A stretch of DNA of 64,000 nucleotides from Streptomyces sp. NL15-2K (GCF_030551255.1 NZ_CP130630.1:5437501-5501500); one strand, 5' to 3'. Positions 40,007 through 49,072 are shown, numbered from the stretch's first letter. Made by a program: numbers and translations. Notes: generated by a model not told the origin, from the sequence alone.

Positions 40007-40709
40007 GTCGCGGACCGTCCGTGGAACCAGGCGTGGTGCGTCGCGGTCCTCATCGCCCGCACCACGACTGCCGCCGACAACCGCCGCGTAATTCGGGCGA
40101 ACACCTTGCGGGACTATTTCTGCGTGCTTAACATTGCCGGACCGATCAGCTGAGAGGGTTAAACACGGGGACGAGCGATCGGAATGAGGAGGTCGGGGAT
40201 GAGACGACCCGCAAAGGACCCGGACCCTGTCTGTACATGGCCGCACCACGCGGGTTCCACTCACCCGTCGGCGGAACACAGACCTGGGCCAGCAGCCGCT
40301 CGGTCTGTGCCCTCTGCATTCAGACTCTCGACACGATAACCCGAACACAGTCTGCGCTCATTCTTCACCGGGGCTCCACATCATCTCCATTCCGGGTGTC
40401 ATCAACTGACAGAGCCTCGCGAAAACAATCACTGCCGTCGCCTCGGCGCACCCTCCTGATTCGCCGCAGATCATTTCGGGGTGGCCGCCGACCAGTGATT
40501 CGAAACGGGCGCGCAATCCCCGTGTCGCCGTACGACAGCCCCGGTCCGGAAATCGGTCGCCGCCTGTCCTGTCGTACCGGTCGAGATCGGCCCGGCAGCC
40601 GGTCCTTCCCCACATCGAACCGACACGTCGTCGGGTCCTGTGTGACCGGCGAAGCGCCTTCCCCGACTCCGCCCTGCCCATCCCATCCCTGCAGAAAGCG
40701 GGTACCCAC
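40007..40709. other. Intergenic region before the S49 peptidase, no gene seen
   Basis: A 703-base stretch of lower GC than the flanks. Frames on both strands lack recognisable motifs and show scattered TTA, ATA and AGA codons unlike neighbouring genes. A GGATGAGGAGG-like sequence near 40186-40198 has no good frame behind it. It may hold the promoter for the peptidase-LuxR genes. Confidence 0.45.
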
Positions 40710-42422
40710 ATGCCAGATTTACAGGCCGCCACTTCACGGCTCGGCGGACAGCTGTCCCGGCTCGGGCAGCGGTCGGCGGCTGAACCGGTCATCCTGGAGC
40801 TGGACCTGACCGAGGGAGTCCGGATGGTGCCCGCGAACTCCCCGGTGCCCACGCTGCCGCTCTCGCAGAAGCCCAAACTGCCCGACCTCCTCCTCGGGCT
40901 CGAGCGAGGGCGGACCGACGACAGGGTGGCCGGTCTGATCGCCAAGATCGGCCCCGGGCGCATGAAGCTGGGCGTGGTGGAAGAGCTCCGGCACGCCGTC
41001 CTCCGCTTCGGCGCCGCGGGAAAGCACACCGTGGCCTGGTCGGAGTCGATGGGGGAATTCGATCAAGGCACCTTGCTGTACTACCTGGCAAGCGCCTTCT
41101 CGGAGATCCACCTCCAGCCCTCGGGAGACCTCGGCCTGATCGGCGTCACGATGCAGGCGCCGTTCGCACGGGAGGCGATGGACAGGATCGGCGTCCGGAT
41201 CGACGCGGGCAGCCGCCACGAGTACAAGACCGCGGCCAACACCTTCACCGAGAACGGCTACACCAAGGCCCACCGGGAGTCCGACGAGCAGGTGGTGGAC
41301 TCGCTGACCGGGCTGATCGCCGGCGGCATCGCCGAGTCCCGCGGCCTGACGACCGATCAGGTGCGCCAGGTCATGGACCGCGCTCCGCTCCTCGCCTCCG
41401 AGGCCCTGGAAGCCGGGCTCGTGGACCGGCTGTCCTACCGGGACGAGGTCTACGACGCCCTCCGCACGAAGTTCGGCGACGACTGCCGGCTGCGGTACGT
41501 CACCCACTACGCGCGCAGCCGCGAGTTCCGACTTCCCTCCTCACTTCCCTTCCGGCGCGGGGACGGGGTGGCCCTCATCCATCTGCACGGCACCATCCGG
41601 CTCGGACGCGGCAGCCCCGGGCGCACGGTGGGCTCGGCCACCACGACCGACGCGCTCCGGGCGGCCATCGCCGACCCGCACGTCAAGGCCATCGTGCTGC
41701 GGGTGGAGAGCCCCGGCGGCTCCTACGCCGCCTCCGACGCGATCTGGAGGGAGGTGGCGAGAGCCAAGCGCTGCGGAAAGCCGGTCATCGGCTCGCTCGG
41801 CTCAGTGGCGGCGTCGGGCGGCTACTTCGTGGTCATGGGCGCGGACGCGATCGTGGCCCAGGCGGGCTCGCTGACCGCCTCGATCGGCGTCTTCGGTGGC
41901 AAGCCGGTGCTGTCGGAACTGCTGGAACGCGTCGGTGTCCGGGTGGACGGGGTCTCCGTCGGCGGCAGACACTCCCGGATGTTCTCCAAGACCTTGCCCT
42001 TCAGCGAGGACGAGGTCGAACGCCTGAACGCCTGGCTGGACCGCGTCTACACCGACTTCGTCGACCGGGCCGCCCAGGGCAGGCAGATGGATCCGGAACG
42101 CATGCGGGAACTCGCGCGAGGCCGCGTGTGGACCGGCGCCGACGCCCGGGAACGCGGCCTGGTCGACACGGTCGGCGACCTGCACACGGCCGTGGGCATG
42201 GCCAGGTCCCGGGCAGGCCTGCCCGGGGACGCGCCCGTCGTGAGGTATCCGAAGAACGGCCTTTCCACACTGCTGCGGCCACCGCGGTCGAGCGACGACC
42301 GACTGGCCGCCACGCGGTCGGCGTGGGCCGGTGTCGGCGATCCGCTCTCCCGCATCACCAGCAGCCTGGGGCTTCCGTCGTCCGGGCCCTTGATACACCC
42401 GTTCAGCCTTGAGATCCGCTGA
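40710..42422 (+). CDS. sppA: S49-family peptidase, long SppA type
   Basis: A 570-residue two-repeat signal peptide peptidase-like protein. The catalytic dyad of the 67-kDa SppA type is present: Lys173 in the N-terminal repeat (SRHEYKTAANTF) and Ser369 in the C-terminal repeat (SVAASGGYFVVM). Unlike E. coli SppA it has no N-terminal membrane helix, so it is probably soluble in the cytoplasm. S49 and ClpP share the crotonase-like fold. Its place at the edge of a phosphonate cluster, near two clpP genes, suggests a protective or maturation role; this is inference. The start (ATG 40710) has only a weak upstream GAAAGCGGG. Confidence 0.88.
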   Translation: MPDLQAATSRLGGQLSRLGQRSAAEPVILELDLTEGVRMVPANSPVPTLPLSQKPKLPDLLLGLERGRTDDRVAGLIAKIGPGRMKLGVVEELRHAVLRFGAAGKHTVAWSESMGEFDQGTLLYYLASAFSEIHLQPSGDLGLIGVTMQAPFAREAMDRIGVRIDAGSRHEYKTAANTFTENGYTKAHRESDEQVVDSLTGLIAGGIAESRGLTTDQVRQVMDRAPLLASEALEAGLVDRLSYRDEVYDALRTKFGDDCRLRYVTHYARSREFRLPSSLPFRRGDGVALIHLHGTIRLGRGSPGRTVGSATTTDALRAAIADPHVKAIVLRVESPGGSYAASDAIWREVARAKRCGKPVIGSLGSVAASGGYFVVMGADAIVAQAGSLTASIGVFGGKPVLSELLERVGVRVDGVSVGGRHSRMFSKTLPFSEDEVERLNAWLDRVYTDFVDRAAQGRQMDPERMRELARGRVWTGADARERGLVDTVGDLHTAVGMARSRAGLPGDAPVVRYPKNGLSTLLRPPRSSDDRLAATRSAWAGVGDPLSRITSSLGLPSSGPLIHPFSLEIR

Positions 42423-42499
42423 TGCGGGTCGACGACGTCCCGCGCACGGATGTGACCAAGGCCAAGGAACCGCTCGGGAAGCCCTCAGGGAGTGTCGGC

Positions 42500-43132
42500 A
42501 TGGCTGTGAAAGTGGCATTACTCGAAGAGAGAACGACGGTACGGGTGGGCATGCAGGAGCTGCTCGGCCCCCATTTCGATGTCGAGATCCTCGACTCGCG
42601 GGACATCGACGCCGTCGACCGGACGCTCGCACGCGCATCAGGGGCGGACGTCGTCATCGTCGGCCAGGTGAACGAGAGCCAGGACCTGGCCTACGTCAGG
42701 CGGCTGAGCGCCTTCGGCAGCAACCTCGGATTCCGCGTCATCGCCTTCTGGGACGTCAGCGACCAGAGCGAGATCGCCCTGCTGCTCTCGGCCGGAGCGT
42801 GCGGCTACGTCAATCCCAGCTCCGACTCCCGTCAGATCGTGAGCGCGGTGACCATAGTGGCCGGCCACGGCATGGCGTTCGTCCCCGCGCCTGAGTACCG
42901 CTTCCCTCCGGGAGCGGCCCTTGAGACCCCGCCCGAGTCGGCCGGGCTGACCAGCCGCGAGCGCATGGTCCTCAGCTCGCTGAGCCACGGGCTGTCCAAC
43001 GCGGAGATCGCCAAGAACCTCAGCATCTCCGAAGCCACGGTCAAGAAGCACCTCTCCCAGGCGATGCACAAGGTCCACCAGCCCGATCGGCTGCGCGCGG
43101 GGCTGTACGCCTACCGGCACGGGCTCTTCTGA
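42500..43132 (+). CDS. LuxR-type regulator with degenerate receiver and TTA codon
   Basis: A 210-residue NarL-like regulator. The C-terminal LuxR domain is normal (LTSRERMVLSSLSHGLSNAEIAKNLSIS without a break at about 150-205). In the receiver the acidic pair is Glu-Glu (LLEERTT), the phosphoacceptor Asp is replaced by Gly (VVIVGQVNE), and the usual Lys is absent (GYVNPSSD), so aspartyl phosphorylation should not occur; a ligand may control it, as for other atypical receivers. Codon 7 (42518-42520) is TTA, implying bldA dependence. ATG 42500 is preferred since AGGGAG precedes it; an in-frame ATG at 42422 overlaps the peptidase stop. Likely pathway-specific regulator. Confidence 0.88.
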   Translation: MAVKVALLEERTTVRVGMQELLGPHFDVEILDSRDIDAVDRTLARASGADVVIVGQVNESQDLAYVRRLSAFGSNLGFRVIAFWDVSDQSEIALLLSAGACGYVNPSSDSRQIVSAVTIVAGHGMAFVPAPEYRFPPGAALETPPESAGLTSRERMVLSSLSHGLSNAEIAKNLSISEATVKKHLSQAMHKVHQPDRLRAGLYAYRHGLF

Positions 43133-43180
43133 CCTCAGGAAAGCCCGTGACCTGAGGAAAGCCCGTGACCTGAAAGCCCG
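43131..43180. repeat. Tandem 18-bp repeat between convergent genes
   Basis: Two full copies of GACCT(C/G)AGGAAAGCCCGT (43131, 43149) and a partial third follow the LuxR stop. Nothing suggests a function beyond transcript end structure. Confidence 0.75.
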
Positions 43181-43226
43181 ACCACCTCCGTAGAACGCTG
43201 CGGCGTCCCTGCGCGGACGCAGCAGC

Positions 43227-44249
43227 TCACGTTCCGGCCAGCCAGCAGCTCAGCGGCCGTCTGGTCATACCGAGCCGTGTCTTCCAGTCGTCGTTGCGCC
43301 GCCCTCCCTCCAGCAGCTCGCATCCCTCGTCCAGGGCCGCCCGCAGACTGGCGTGGAACAGCACGGCGTACGGACTGAACGAGAGCCGAGCGGGCGGCAG
43401 CGAGCCGGCCGTCCAGTTGTGGAACACCGTGCCGTCGGTGAAGGAGATCGACGCGGCGACCAGCCGGCCCGCGATCCTCACCGTCAGCAGCCGCAGCCCC
43501 GCCTCGACGCCGTGCACGAACCCGGTCAGGCGGGCGGGCTGGTACCAGCCGGGGTTGCCGTGTTTGGCCGCGGTGGCGCGGCACAGTGAGGCGACGTCCC
43601 GAAGCGTGGCCTCGTCCGGCTCGGTCTCGACGGCTGTCCGCGCTCCTGCCGCCTGCGCCCGCCGCAACTGCCGCCTGAGGTCCTGGCGCGGGCCGCGGGG
43701 CAGGCCGGTGATGTAGTCCTCGGCGGTACGGAAGGCCATGAGGTCCACCGTGTAGCGGGCGTCGGCACACACGCCGCGCAGCCGCGTCTTGCCGAGCAGT
43801 GTGGCCAGTTCGCTGTCCTCCAGCACGTTGATGAAGCCGAACGCCTGGACGCCGCACTCCGCGGCGAGTGACTCGACGGCCTGGCAGACGGCGTCCACCA
43901 GCGCCGGGTCGGCGCTGAGAGCCGGCAGACGGGTGTCGTACCAGTGCCACACGTGCGACAGAAGCACCGGGTCCCCACCCTCGCGGAACGAGGGCAGGAC
44001 CGATCCGATGACGCCCAGGGGGTCGGCGGCCGGCAGCCGGAAGAGCGGCAGCACCGCTTCGACCGCGCCGGTCCGGCGCCGCCGCACCGTGAGGTAGTAC
44101 TGGTCGAGCGTCTCCTGCAAGGGGTGACGCCGGTAGGAGCGCAGCACGTCCGAGCGGTAGAAGAGCGGGGCGCCCGACCGGTCCACGACGTGGTCCCAGC
44201 CGACGGGGTCGACGCACTCCTCATGGACCTCCACCACGTGTTCACCCAT
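43227..44249 (-). CDS. FemAB/CelD-like acyltransferase (double GNAT fold)
   Basis: A 340-residue protein resembling the acetyltransferase-6/FemAB-like group. Recognisable features are an N-terminal DRSGAPLFYRSDVLRSY, the central QDLRRQLRRAQAAGA basic helix, and the C-terminal ASISFTDGTVFHNWTAGSL followed by GGRRNDDWKTRLG, the usual family ending. Members of this fold transfer amino acids from aminoacyl-tRNA or acyl groups to amines. In the dehydrophos pathway a related domain builds a phosphonopeptide from leucyl-tRNA. A similar job is possible here. Last gene of a three-gene minus-strand operon; ATG 44249 chosen, with GTG 44261 possible. Confidence 0.75.
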   Translation of the reverse strand: MGEHVVEVHEECVDPVGWDHVVDRSGAPLFYRSDVLRSYRRHPLQETLDQYYLTVRRRRTGAVEAVLPLFRLPAADPLGVIGSVLPSFREGGDPVLLSHVWHWYDTRLPALSADPALVDAVCQAVESLAAECGVQAFGFINVLEDSELATLLGKTRLRGVCADARYTVDLMAFRTAEDYITGLPRGPRQDLRRQLRRAQAAGARTAVETEPDEATLRDVASLCRATAAKHGNPGWYQPARLTGFVHGVEAGLRLLTVRIAGRLVAASISFTDGTVFHNWTAGSLPPARLSFSPYAVLFHASLRAALDEGCELLEGGRRNDDWKTRLGMTRRPLSCWLAGT

Positions 44250-44264
44250 GTCGCCGCCCACGGG

Positions 44265-45656
44265 TCACGGCGCACCGCGGTGGCTCGCCAGTTCTTCGGC
44301 CAGGGCGATGCTCGCCGGGTCCACGTCGCCCCAGACCGTCGGCACCAGTACCTCGGTACCCGCCAGCAGCACCGAGGCGGTTCCCGCGCGGATCAGGTGC
44401 AGACCGTCGGCGAGTTCCGTCTCGGTACGGGGCGCGGGGACCGGCGTGGCTGTGGCCGGCTCCCGCTGCGGGCGCGTGGTGTCCAGCCTCGCCCAGGTGC
44501 TCCGCGGAAGCAGCCTCCAGCACAGGTCCCTGCGCCGGTGCGGGGCCTCGGGGCCGGGAATTCCAGGGCTGCCGAGGCGGGGCACGAGGTCGGCGGAGAA
44601 GTACCGCCGTGCCTCCGCGGCCAGTTCCGCGGCCACGGACGGTTCGCGTCCGCGCGCCTGTTCGTCGGCGAGGGTGAGCCGGTGTACGCGTTCCGCGCGG
44701 TGGGTCCTCGACTCGGCGCCGATCGACAAGTAGGGATCGCCGTCCTCACGCGGCCGGCGCATGCCGTCCCGCCACAGCGGCACCACGGTCTGCGGGTACA
44801 CCGAGGCGACCGCCGCCGCCAGGTCCGCCATGGCCTGCGACGCGCCTGCCGCACGGCACAGCTCTTCGACCGATGCCCAGTCGACGTGCGGGTTGTCACG
44901 GAGCACGGCCTGCACGTCGTTGATGTCCTTCATGGACAGAAGTCCGTCGTTGACGGCATGGGCGGCGATGAGGGCGAGTTCGCTCTCCGCGCACGGCACG
45001 GTCGCCGGGACGCCCAGGATCTTCCCCTTCCGCCAGCCGACGAGCGGCATGAGCGCGGAATGCCCGACGGAGAAGGGTCCCATGTGCAGATCGACGCGGC
45101 TGTGCGCGGCACCGTCGGCCGCGCCGTCGGAGAGCACCATGGTCAGTTGCCCGTACAGCGAGCCTCCGTCCGTCCACTTGATCCACGGGAATTCGTCGGT
45201 GTCCCACTCCCATCCCATGCCGCGGAGCCGAGTCGCCGTCCGTAATCCCGTCGCCCAGTCGGGAACGTGCAGATCGAGGTCGCCGATATGCCTGACTTCC
45301 GGGTCCGGATAATGCTCGCGCAGCGCGAGACCCTTGATGACGTGTACGTCGGCCTCCCCCAGCGTCTCCAGTACGCGGCGGGTCTCGGGCAGCGCGAGCC
45401 CGCGCCGTTCCGCCTCGGCCTCCTCAAGTTTCTCGAGTTCCTGGACCACGACGGCGACATTTCCGGTGCGGTCGTTCTCGGGCAGGCGGAGCAGATTGCG
45501 CAGCGCCAGGGTGTAGACACGGGAGTCCACGATCTCGTTGTAGAGGCGGTGCGGGTCCATACGCTCGACAGCCGCGGGCACCGTGGACAGTTCCCGCTGG
45601 CTGGGCTGGATTTTTCCGACGGTGGTCACAACGTTCCAGTACTCTTCGGATCCCAT
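44265..45656 (-). CDS. Nucleotidyltransferase-like protein (NTP_transf_5 type)
   Basis: A 463-residue protein. The core (about residues 60-260) contains VIKGLALREHYPDPEVRHIGDLDLHV, the K-G...Y...R..GDxD pattern of the uncharacterised NTP_transf_5 nucleotidyltransferases, with the acidic pair expected to bind metal. The C-terminal 150 residues are Arg/Pro-rich and end with a strand pattern like an acetyltransferase or PqqD-like module, not assignable. It lies between an NDK-like and a FemAB-like gene. Nucleotidyl activation of a phosphonate is known in other pathways, so a role in NMP tethering is conceivable. ATG 45656 has AAGGAG seven bases before it. Confidence 0.75.
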   Translation of the reverse strand: MGSEEYWNVVTTVGKIQPSQRELSTVPAAVERMDPHRLYNEIVDSRVYTLALRNLLRLPENDRTGNVAVVVQELEKLEEAEAERRGLALPETRRVLETLGEADVHVIKGLALREHYPDPEVRHIGDLDLHVPDWATGLRTATRLRGMGWEWDTDEFPWIKWTDGGSLYGQLTMVLSDGAADGAAHSRVDLHMGPFSVGHSALMPLVGWRKGKILGVPATVPCAESELALIAAHAVNDGLLSMKDINDVQAVLRDNPHVDWASVEELCRAAGASQAMADLAAAVASVYPQTVVPLWRDGMRRPREDGDPYLSIGAESRTHRAERVHRLTLADEQARGREPSVAAELAAEARRYFSADLVPRLGSPGIPGPEAPHRRRDLCWRLLPRSTWARLDTTRPQREPATATPVPAPRTETELADGLHLIRAGTASVLLAGTEVLVPTVWGDVDPASIALAEELASHRGAP

Positions 45657-45705
45657 GCTCCAACTCCTTCAGTGCGCCATCGGCTTCATCGCGTCGGGGA
45701 GAAAT

Positions 45706-46572
45706 TCATCGCATCGGGGGAAAGTAGTTGGACGTGGCGAGGACCGCGTGCTCCCAGGAGTCGAGACCGAGTGAGTGAAGGCGCAGAAGACTTTGCACCC
45801 GGTCCATGTCACAGGGCGGCTCACTGCCGTCGAACGGAATGCTGAGCAACTCGGCGAACTGGTCTTCGGTCCCGCCCCGCGGGAGTTCCGCGGCGAGCAG
45901 GCGACCGCACTCGGCCTCGGCCAGTCGTCCCTCGGCGGCGCGCTCCGCCGCCAGTCGCCGGCCGTTCTCCGTCAGACTGCCCCAGCACGCGCTCAGCAGC
46001 CGTCCGCGAACACCCGCCAGGGCCTGCGGGAAGAGCCTCGTCTCAGGGGCTTGGGCAGCACGCAGCAGGGTCAGGTAGTCCGCCATCCGATCGGCCGACG
46101 AGTAGTCGGCGGGCCGGGCCGCGCCCCCCAGCAGGACGGCCTCCCTCGCCGAGTGCGCGGCGGAGTCCGACACATGGAGCAGGCTCATGGCCACGTTGAC
46201 GGCGCCCAGGGAATTCCGGATGGTTCCGGATGCGGCGAGCCGGGGATCGGAATGTCCCTTCAGTTCGTTCGCCGCCTTGTAGAGGCTGTCGTGGTCACGC
46301 CCCTCGGTGTCCTCCAGCACGAGCAGCACGACCGGCCCCAGGGCGAAGAGGGCGTCCATGGCACGGTACCGGTACGTCTGGCCCGCCGCCGCTCCCTGAG
46401 TTTCGCTCATGGCATCGACGCACATCGGCCCGATATTCGCCGACCGCCAGGCCAGCAGCTTGATTCCGATTTCCGAGAACTGGTCCAGAATTTCACCGAC
46501 GAGCTGGCGTCTGACAGCGTCGGGTCCGACCATGCAGAAGATTCGATTGCTCCACCATTGTGGATCTTCCAT
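45706..46572 (-). CDS. Nucleoside-diphosphate-kinase-like protein with altered active site
   Basis: A 288-residue protein. Residues 9-150 follow the NDK fold: RIFCMVGPDAVRRQLVGEIL aligns with the NDK start, ASGTIRNSLG with the GTIR block, and LLHVSDSAAHSAREAVLL with the catalytic HGSDS block, keeping His133. The invariant Lys of 'IKPDAV' is Gly16 here, and the Tyr/His region is changed, so normal kinase activity is doubtful. Residues 150-288 match no family I know. First gene of the operon with the nucleotidyltransferase (50-base gap). ATG 46572 lies 11 bases after GGGAGGA. Confidence 0.8.
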   Translation of the reverse strand: MEDPQWWSNRIFCMVGPDAVRRQLVGEILDQFSEIGIKLLAWRSANIGPMCVDAMSETQGAAAGQTYRYRAMDALFALGPVVLLVLEDTEGRDHDSLYKAANELKGHSDPRLAASGTIRNSLGAVNVAMSLLHVSDSAAHSAREAVLLGGAARPADYSSADRMADYLTLLRAAQAPETRLFPQALAGVRGRLLSACWGSLTENGRRLAAERAAEGRLAEAECGRLLAAELPRGGTEDQFAELLSIPFDGSEPPCDMDRVQSLLRLHSLGLDSWEHAVLATSNYFPPMR

Positions 46573-46816
46573 GCGGCCCACAATCCTCCCGCCGGAGTCG
46601 TGTGTCGCAGCAATGGAACCGTGCCCGAAATTCCGCGTCAAGGTTTCGGCGCGAACGTCCCGGCACGCTATACCAAGGTTCCAGCGAGTGCTCCACGTTC
46701 GTACCGGACGAAGTGCCACCGCCGACTGTGGACACTGGCACGGTCACCTCCGCAGACTGAATCCGGCTCGAATTATCGGGTCACTCCTGTCCCCTTGCAG
46801 GGAGGGTTTGCCGACT

Positions 46817-47896
46817 GTGGACTCCGGGGAATTCCAGAAACTCGCCGACGCCGCCCGCAAGGCCGTGGGGGCCGGTCCCCTCGACTACTGCCTGGGCGGG
46901 GCCGGCGACGAGAGCACGCTCCGGCGCAATACCGGGATGCTCGACCGGTACGCCTTCGTTCCCAGGATGCTGGGGGCACCGGTGACGCCCGATCTCACCG
47001 TGCGGGTGACGGGCGGCACGCTGAGCGCTCCGGTGCTCGTCTCCCCCATGGGGCTCCAGTCCCTGTACCACCCGGGCGGCGAGGTGGAGACCGCGCGCGC
47101 CGCGGCCTCCCTGGGCCTGGGCCACTGCCTGTCGACGTTCTCGTCGATGGACGCGGCGGACGTCGCGGCTCAGGCGGGTGACGGGCTGCGCTGGCGGCAG
47201 ATCTACATCCTGCGGGACCACGGACTGACGCATGCCTTGGTACAGGAGGCCGAGGACCACGGCTACACGGCGCTCGTCTGCACCGTCGACGTGCCGACCG
47301 TCGGCCGCCGCAACCGTGACCGGGCCAACGGCTTCGACCGCTTCGCCCTCGCGCCACCGGCGATCGTGAAGAGCCCGGCCTTCCGGAAGCTGTCGGCCGA
47401 GGTCCCGGGAAGTCCCCAGGAGGTCCTGGACAGTGTCTTCCCCCACCCGGAATGCACCTGGGACGACGTGGCCCGTCTCGTGTCCTCCACCCGCCTGCCC
47501 GTACTGGTCAAGGGCGTCCTGCACCCGCAGGACGCCCGGCTCGCCGTCGCCGCGGGTGCGAGCGGGGTCATCGTCTCCAACCACGGCGGCCGCCAGCTCG
47601 GCCGGTCGATCAGCAGCATCGAGGCACTGCCCGGCGTCCGGGCGGAGCTGGACGACGACATCCCGGTCTACGTCGACTCGGGCATCCGCGGCGGGGAACA
47701 CGCGGCTGTCGCCCTCGCGCTGGGCGCCCGGGCGGTCCTCGTGGGCAGGCCGGTGCTGCTCGCGCTGGCCGCGGAAGGCCACGACGGTGCCGTACGGGTG
47801 CTGAGGGAGATCGTGGACGAACTCCGCCTGACCATGCGGCTGGTCGGCGCCACCACCCCCGACCGTCTCCGGCAGGCCGCTCTCGTCAGCGGCTGA
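46817..47896 (+). CDS. FMN-dependent alpha-hydroxyacid oxidase
   Basis: A 359-residue TIM-barrel flavoenzyme of the glycolate/lactate oxidase family. It has DYCLGGAGDESTLRRN near the start, WRQIYILRD (flavin and substrate contacts), catalytic His in IVSNHGGRQLGRS, and the phosphate-binding YVDSGIRGG...ARAVLVGRP. It would oxidise a 2-hydroxyacid to the 2-oxoacid, possibly a hydroxylated phosphonate intermediate. It opens the plus-strand operon with amidohydrolase and ppd genes and is divergent from the NDK-like gene. GTG 46817 follows GGGAGGG at about ten bases; the longer frame to 46409 overlaps the divergent gene. Confidence 0.92.
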   Translation: MDSGEFQKLADAARKAVGAGPLDYCLGGAGDESTLRRNTGMLDRYAFVPRMLGAPVTPDLTVRVTGGTLSAPVLVSPMGLQSLYHPGGEVETARAAASLGLGHCLSTFSSMDAADVAAQAGDGLRWRQIYILRDHGLTHALVQEAEDHGYTALVCTVDVPTVGRRNRDRANGFDRFALAPPAIVKSPAFRKLSAEVPGSPQEVLDSVFPHPECTWDDVARLVSSTRLPVLVKGVLHPQDARLAVAAGASGVIVSNHGGRQLGRSISSIEALPGVRAELDDDIPVYVDSGIRGGEHAAVALALGARAVLVGRPVLLALAAEGHDGAVRVLREIVDELRLTMRLVGATTPDRLRQAALVSG

Positions 47897-48004
47897 CCCG
47901 GTCCCGGGCCCCTCGGCGGAGCGGGCCCGGGACCAGACCCCCTCGGCGGAGGGGGCTCCACCCGGCTCCGACACGCACACCAGCCCCATCGAAGGAGGCC
48001 ATCC

Positions 48005-49072
48005 ATGCAGAATTCCGGGTACCTCGACTGCGACACCCACTTCACCGACCATCCACGTGAGCTGTGGGAGTCCATAGCCGGGGAGGTCGACCTGCCGGTC
48101 CTGCCGGAGATCCTGGACCACGAGGGCCGGAGCCGGCTGCGCATCGGGGACGAGCTGTATCCCAAACCCGCCGGCAGGGGCCAGGGCAACCCCAAGGGCC
48201 TCGGTCACCTGATCGGCCCGGGCGCGGACGACGACCGGCGGGCGTTCATGGCCGAGCACGGCATCAGCGCCGCTGTCCTGCAGCCCGGCTTCGTGGGACT
48301 GTCCGTGCAGTCCGTCGCCGACGGGCGGGTCCGACGTGGTCTGCTGGAGGGCTACAACCTCCTGGCCAAGCGGTCGTGTGAGCGGTCCGGACTCGATCTG
48401 AGGTGGGCGGCCCTGCTGTCGGCGGAGGACCCGGAGTGGAGCGCGGGGCTGCTGGAGCAGTACCGGGACGACCCGAACCTGGTCGGGGCGGTCGTGCGGC
48501 CGACGGCGCGCACGGCCCAGGACCGGCTCAGCGGCAAGTCGTTCACCAGCGTCCTGACGGCGCTCGCCGAGCAACGCCTGGTGTTGTTCGTGCACGGCGG
48601 CACCGGCTGCCACCAGTGGTCCCCGCTGGCCGACGCGTACGAGGACTACACCCTCACCCACGCGTTCGGGCACATGGGCGAGCACATGATCGCCCTGACC
48701 GACCTGCTCACCCGCGGTGACGGCCTCCCTCCCGGGCTGAGGATCGTCATGCTGGAGTCCGGCGTCTCGTGGATCCCGGGGTTCCTCGGCCTGCTCGACA
48801 GCCACGTCCGGCGGCTGAGCAGCTCCGACACGGCTCCGAGCGAGGTGTTCGCCCAGCACTTCGCCGTCGTTCCCGACCCCGACGAGCGGCACGTGCGATG
48901 GGCGTGCGAGGCGATCGGCCGCGACAACATCCTGTTCGGATCCGACTACCCCCACTGGGACACCGTGCCGTCCGGGAAGTGGGCGTCCACCCTCGCCGAC
49001 TTCGTCGACAAGGACGTGCTGTACACCAACACCCGGCGTGTCGTGCCCCGTCTGGCGGGCAAGGGCGCATGA
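48005..49072 (+). CDS. Amidohydrolase-2 family metal enzyme
   Basis: A 355-residue TIM-barrel protein of the ACMSD/4-oxalomesaconate type. It starts GYLDCDTHFTDHP (where family members often have the DxHxH metal motif; here DTHFTDH is altered), has FVHGGTGCH and HAFGHMGEH in the middle, and LFGSDYPHWDT with the metal-binding Asp. Relatives decarboxylate or hydrate acids using zinc. Its stop overlaps the ppd alpha start (ATGA), so it is translated with the decarboxylase and may act on the same or the next intermediate. Confidence 0.86.
   Translation: MQNSGYLDCDTHFTDHPRELWESIAGEVDLPVLPEILDHEGRSRLRIGDELYPKPAGRGQGNPKGLGHLIGPGADDDRRAFMAEHGISAAVLQPGFVGLSVQSVADGRVRRGLLEGYNLLAKRSCERSGLDLRWAALLSAEDPEWSAGLLEQYRDDPNLVGAVVRPTARTAQDRLSGKSFTSVLTALAEQRLVLFVHGGTGCHQWSPLADAYEDYTLTHAFGHMGEHMIALTDLLTRGDGLPPGLRIVMLESGVSWIPGFLGLLDSHVRRLSSSDTAPSEVFAQHFAVVPDPDERHVRWACEAIGRDNILFGSDYPHWDTVPSGKWASTLADFVDKDVLYTNTRRVVPRLAGKGA

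Noticed and set aside
40237..40809. Possible small gene in the gap before the S49 peptidase
   Set aside because: Codon usage unlike the neighbours, no motif, and it overlaps the peptidase start in another frame.
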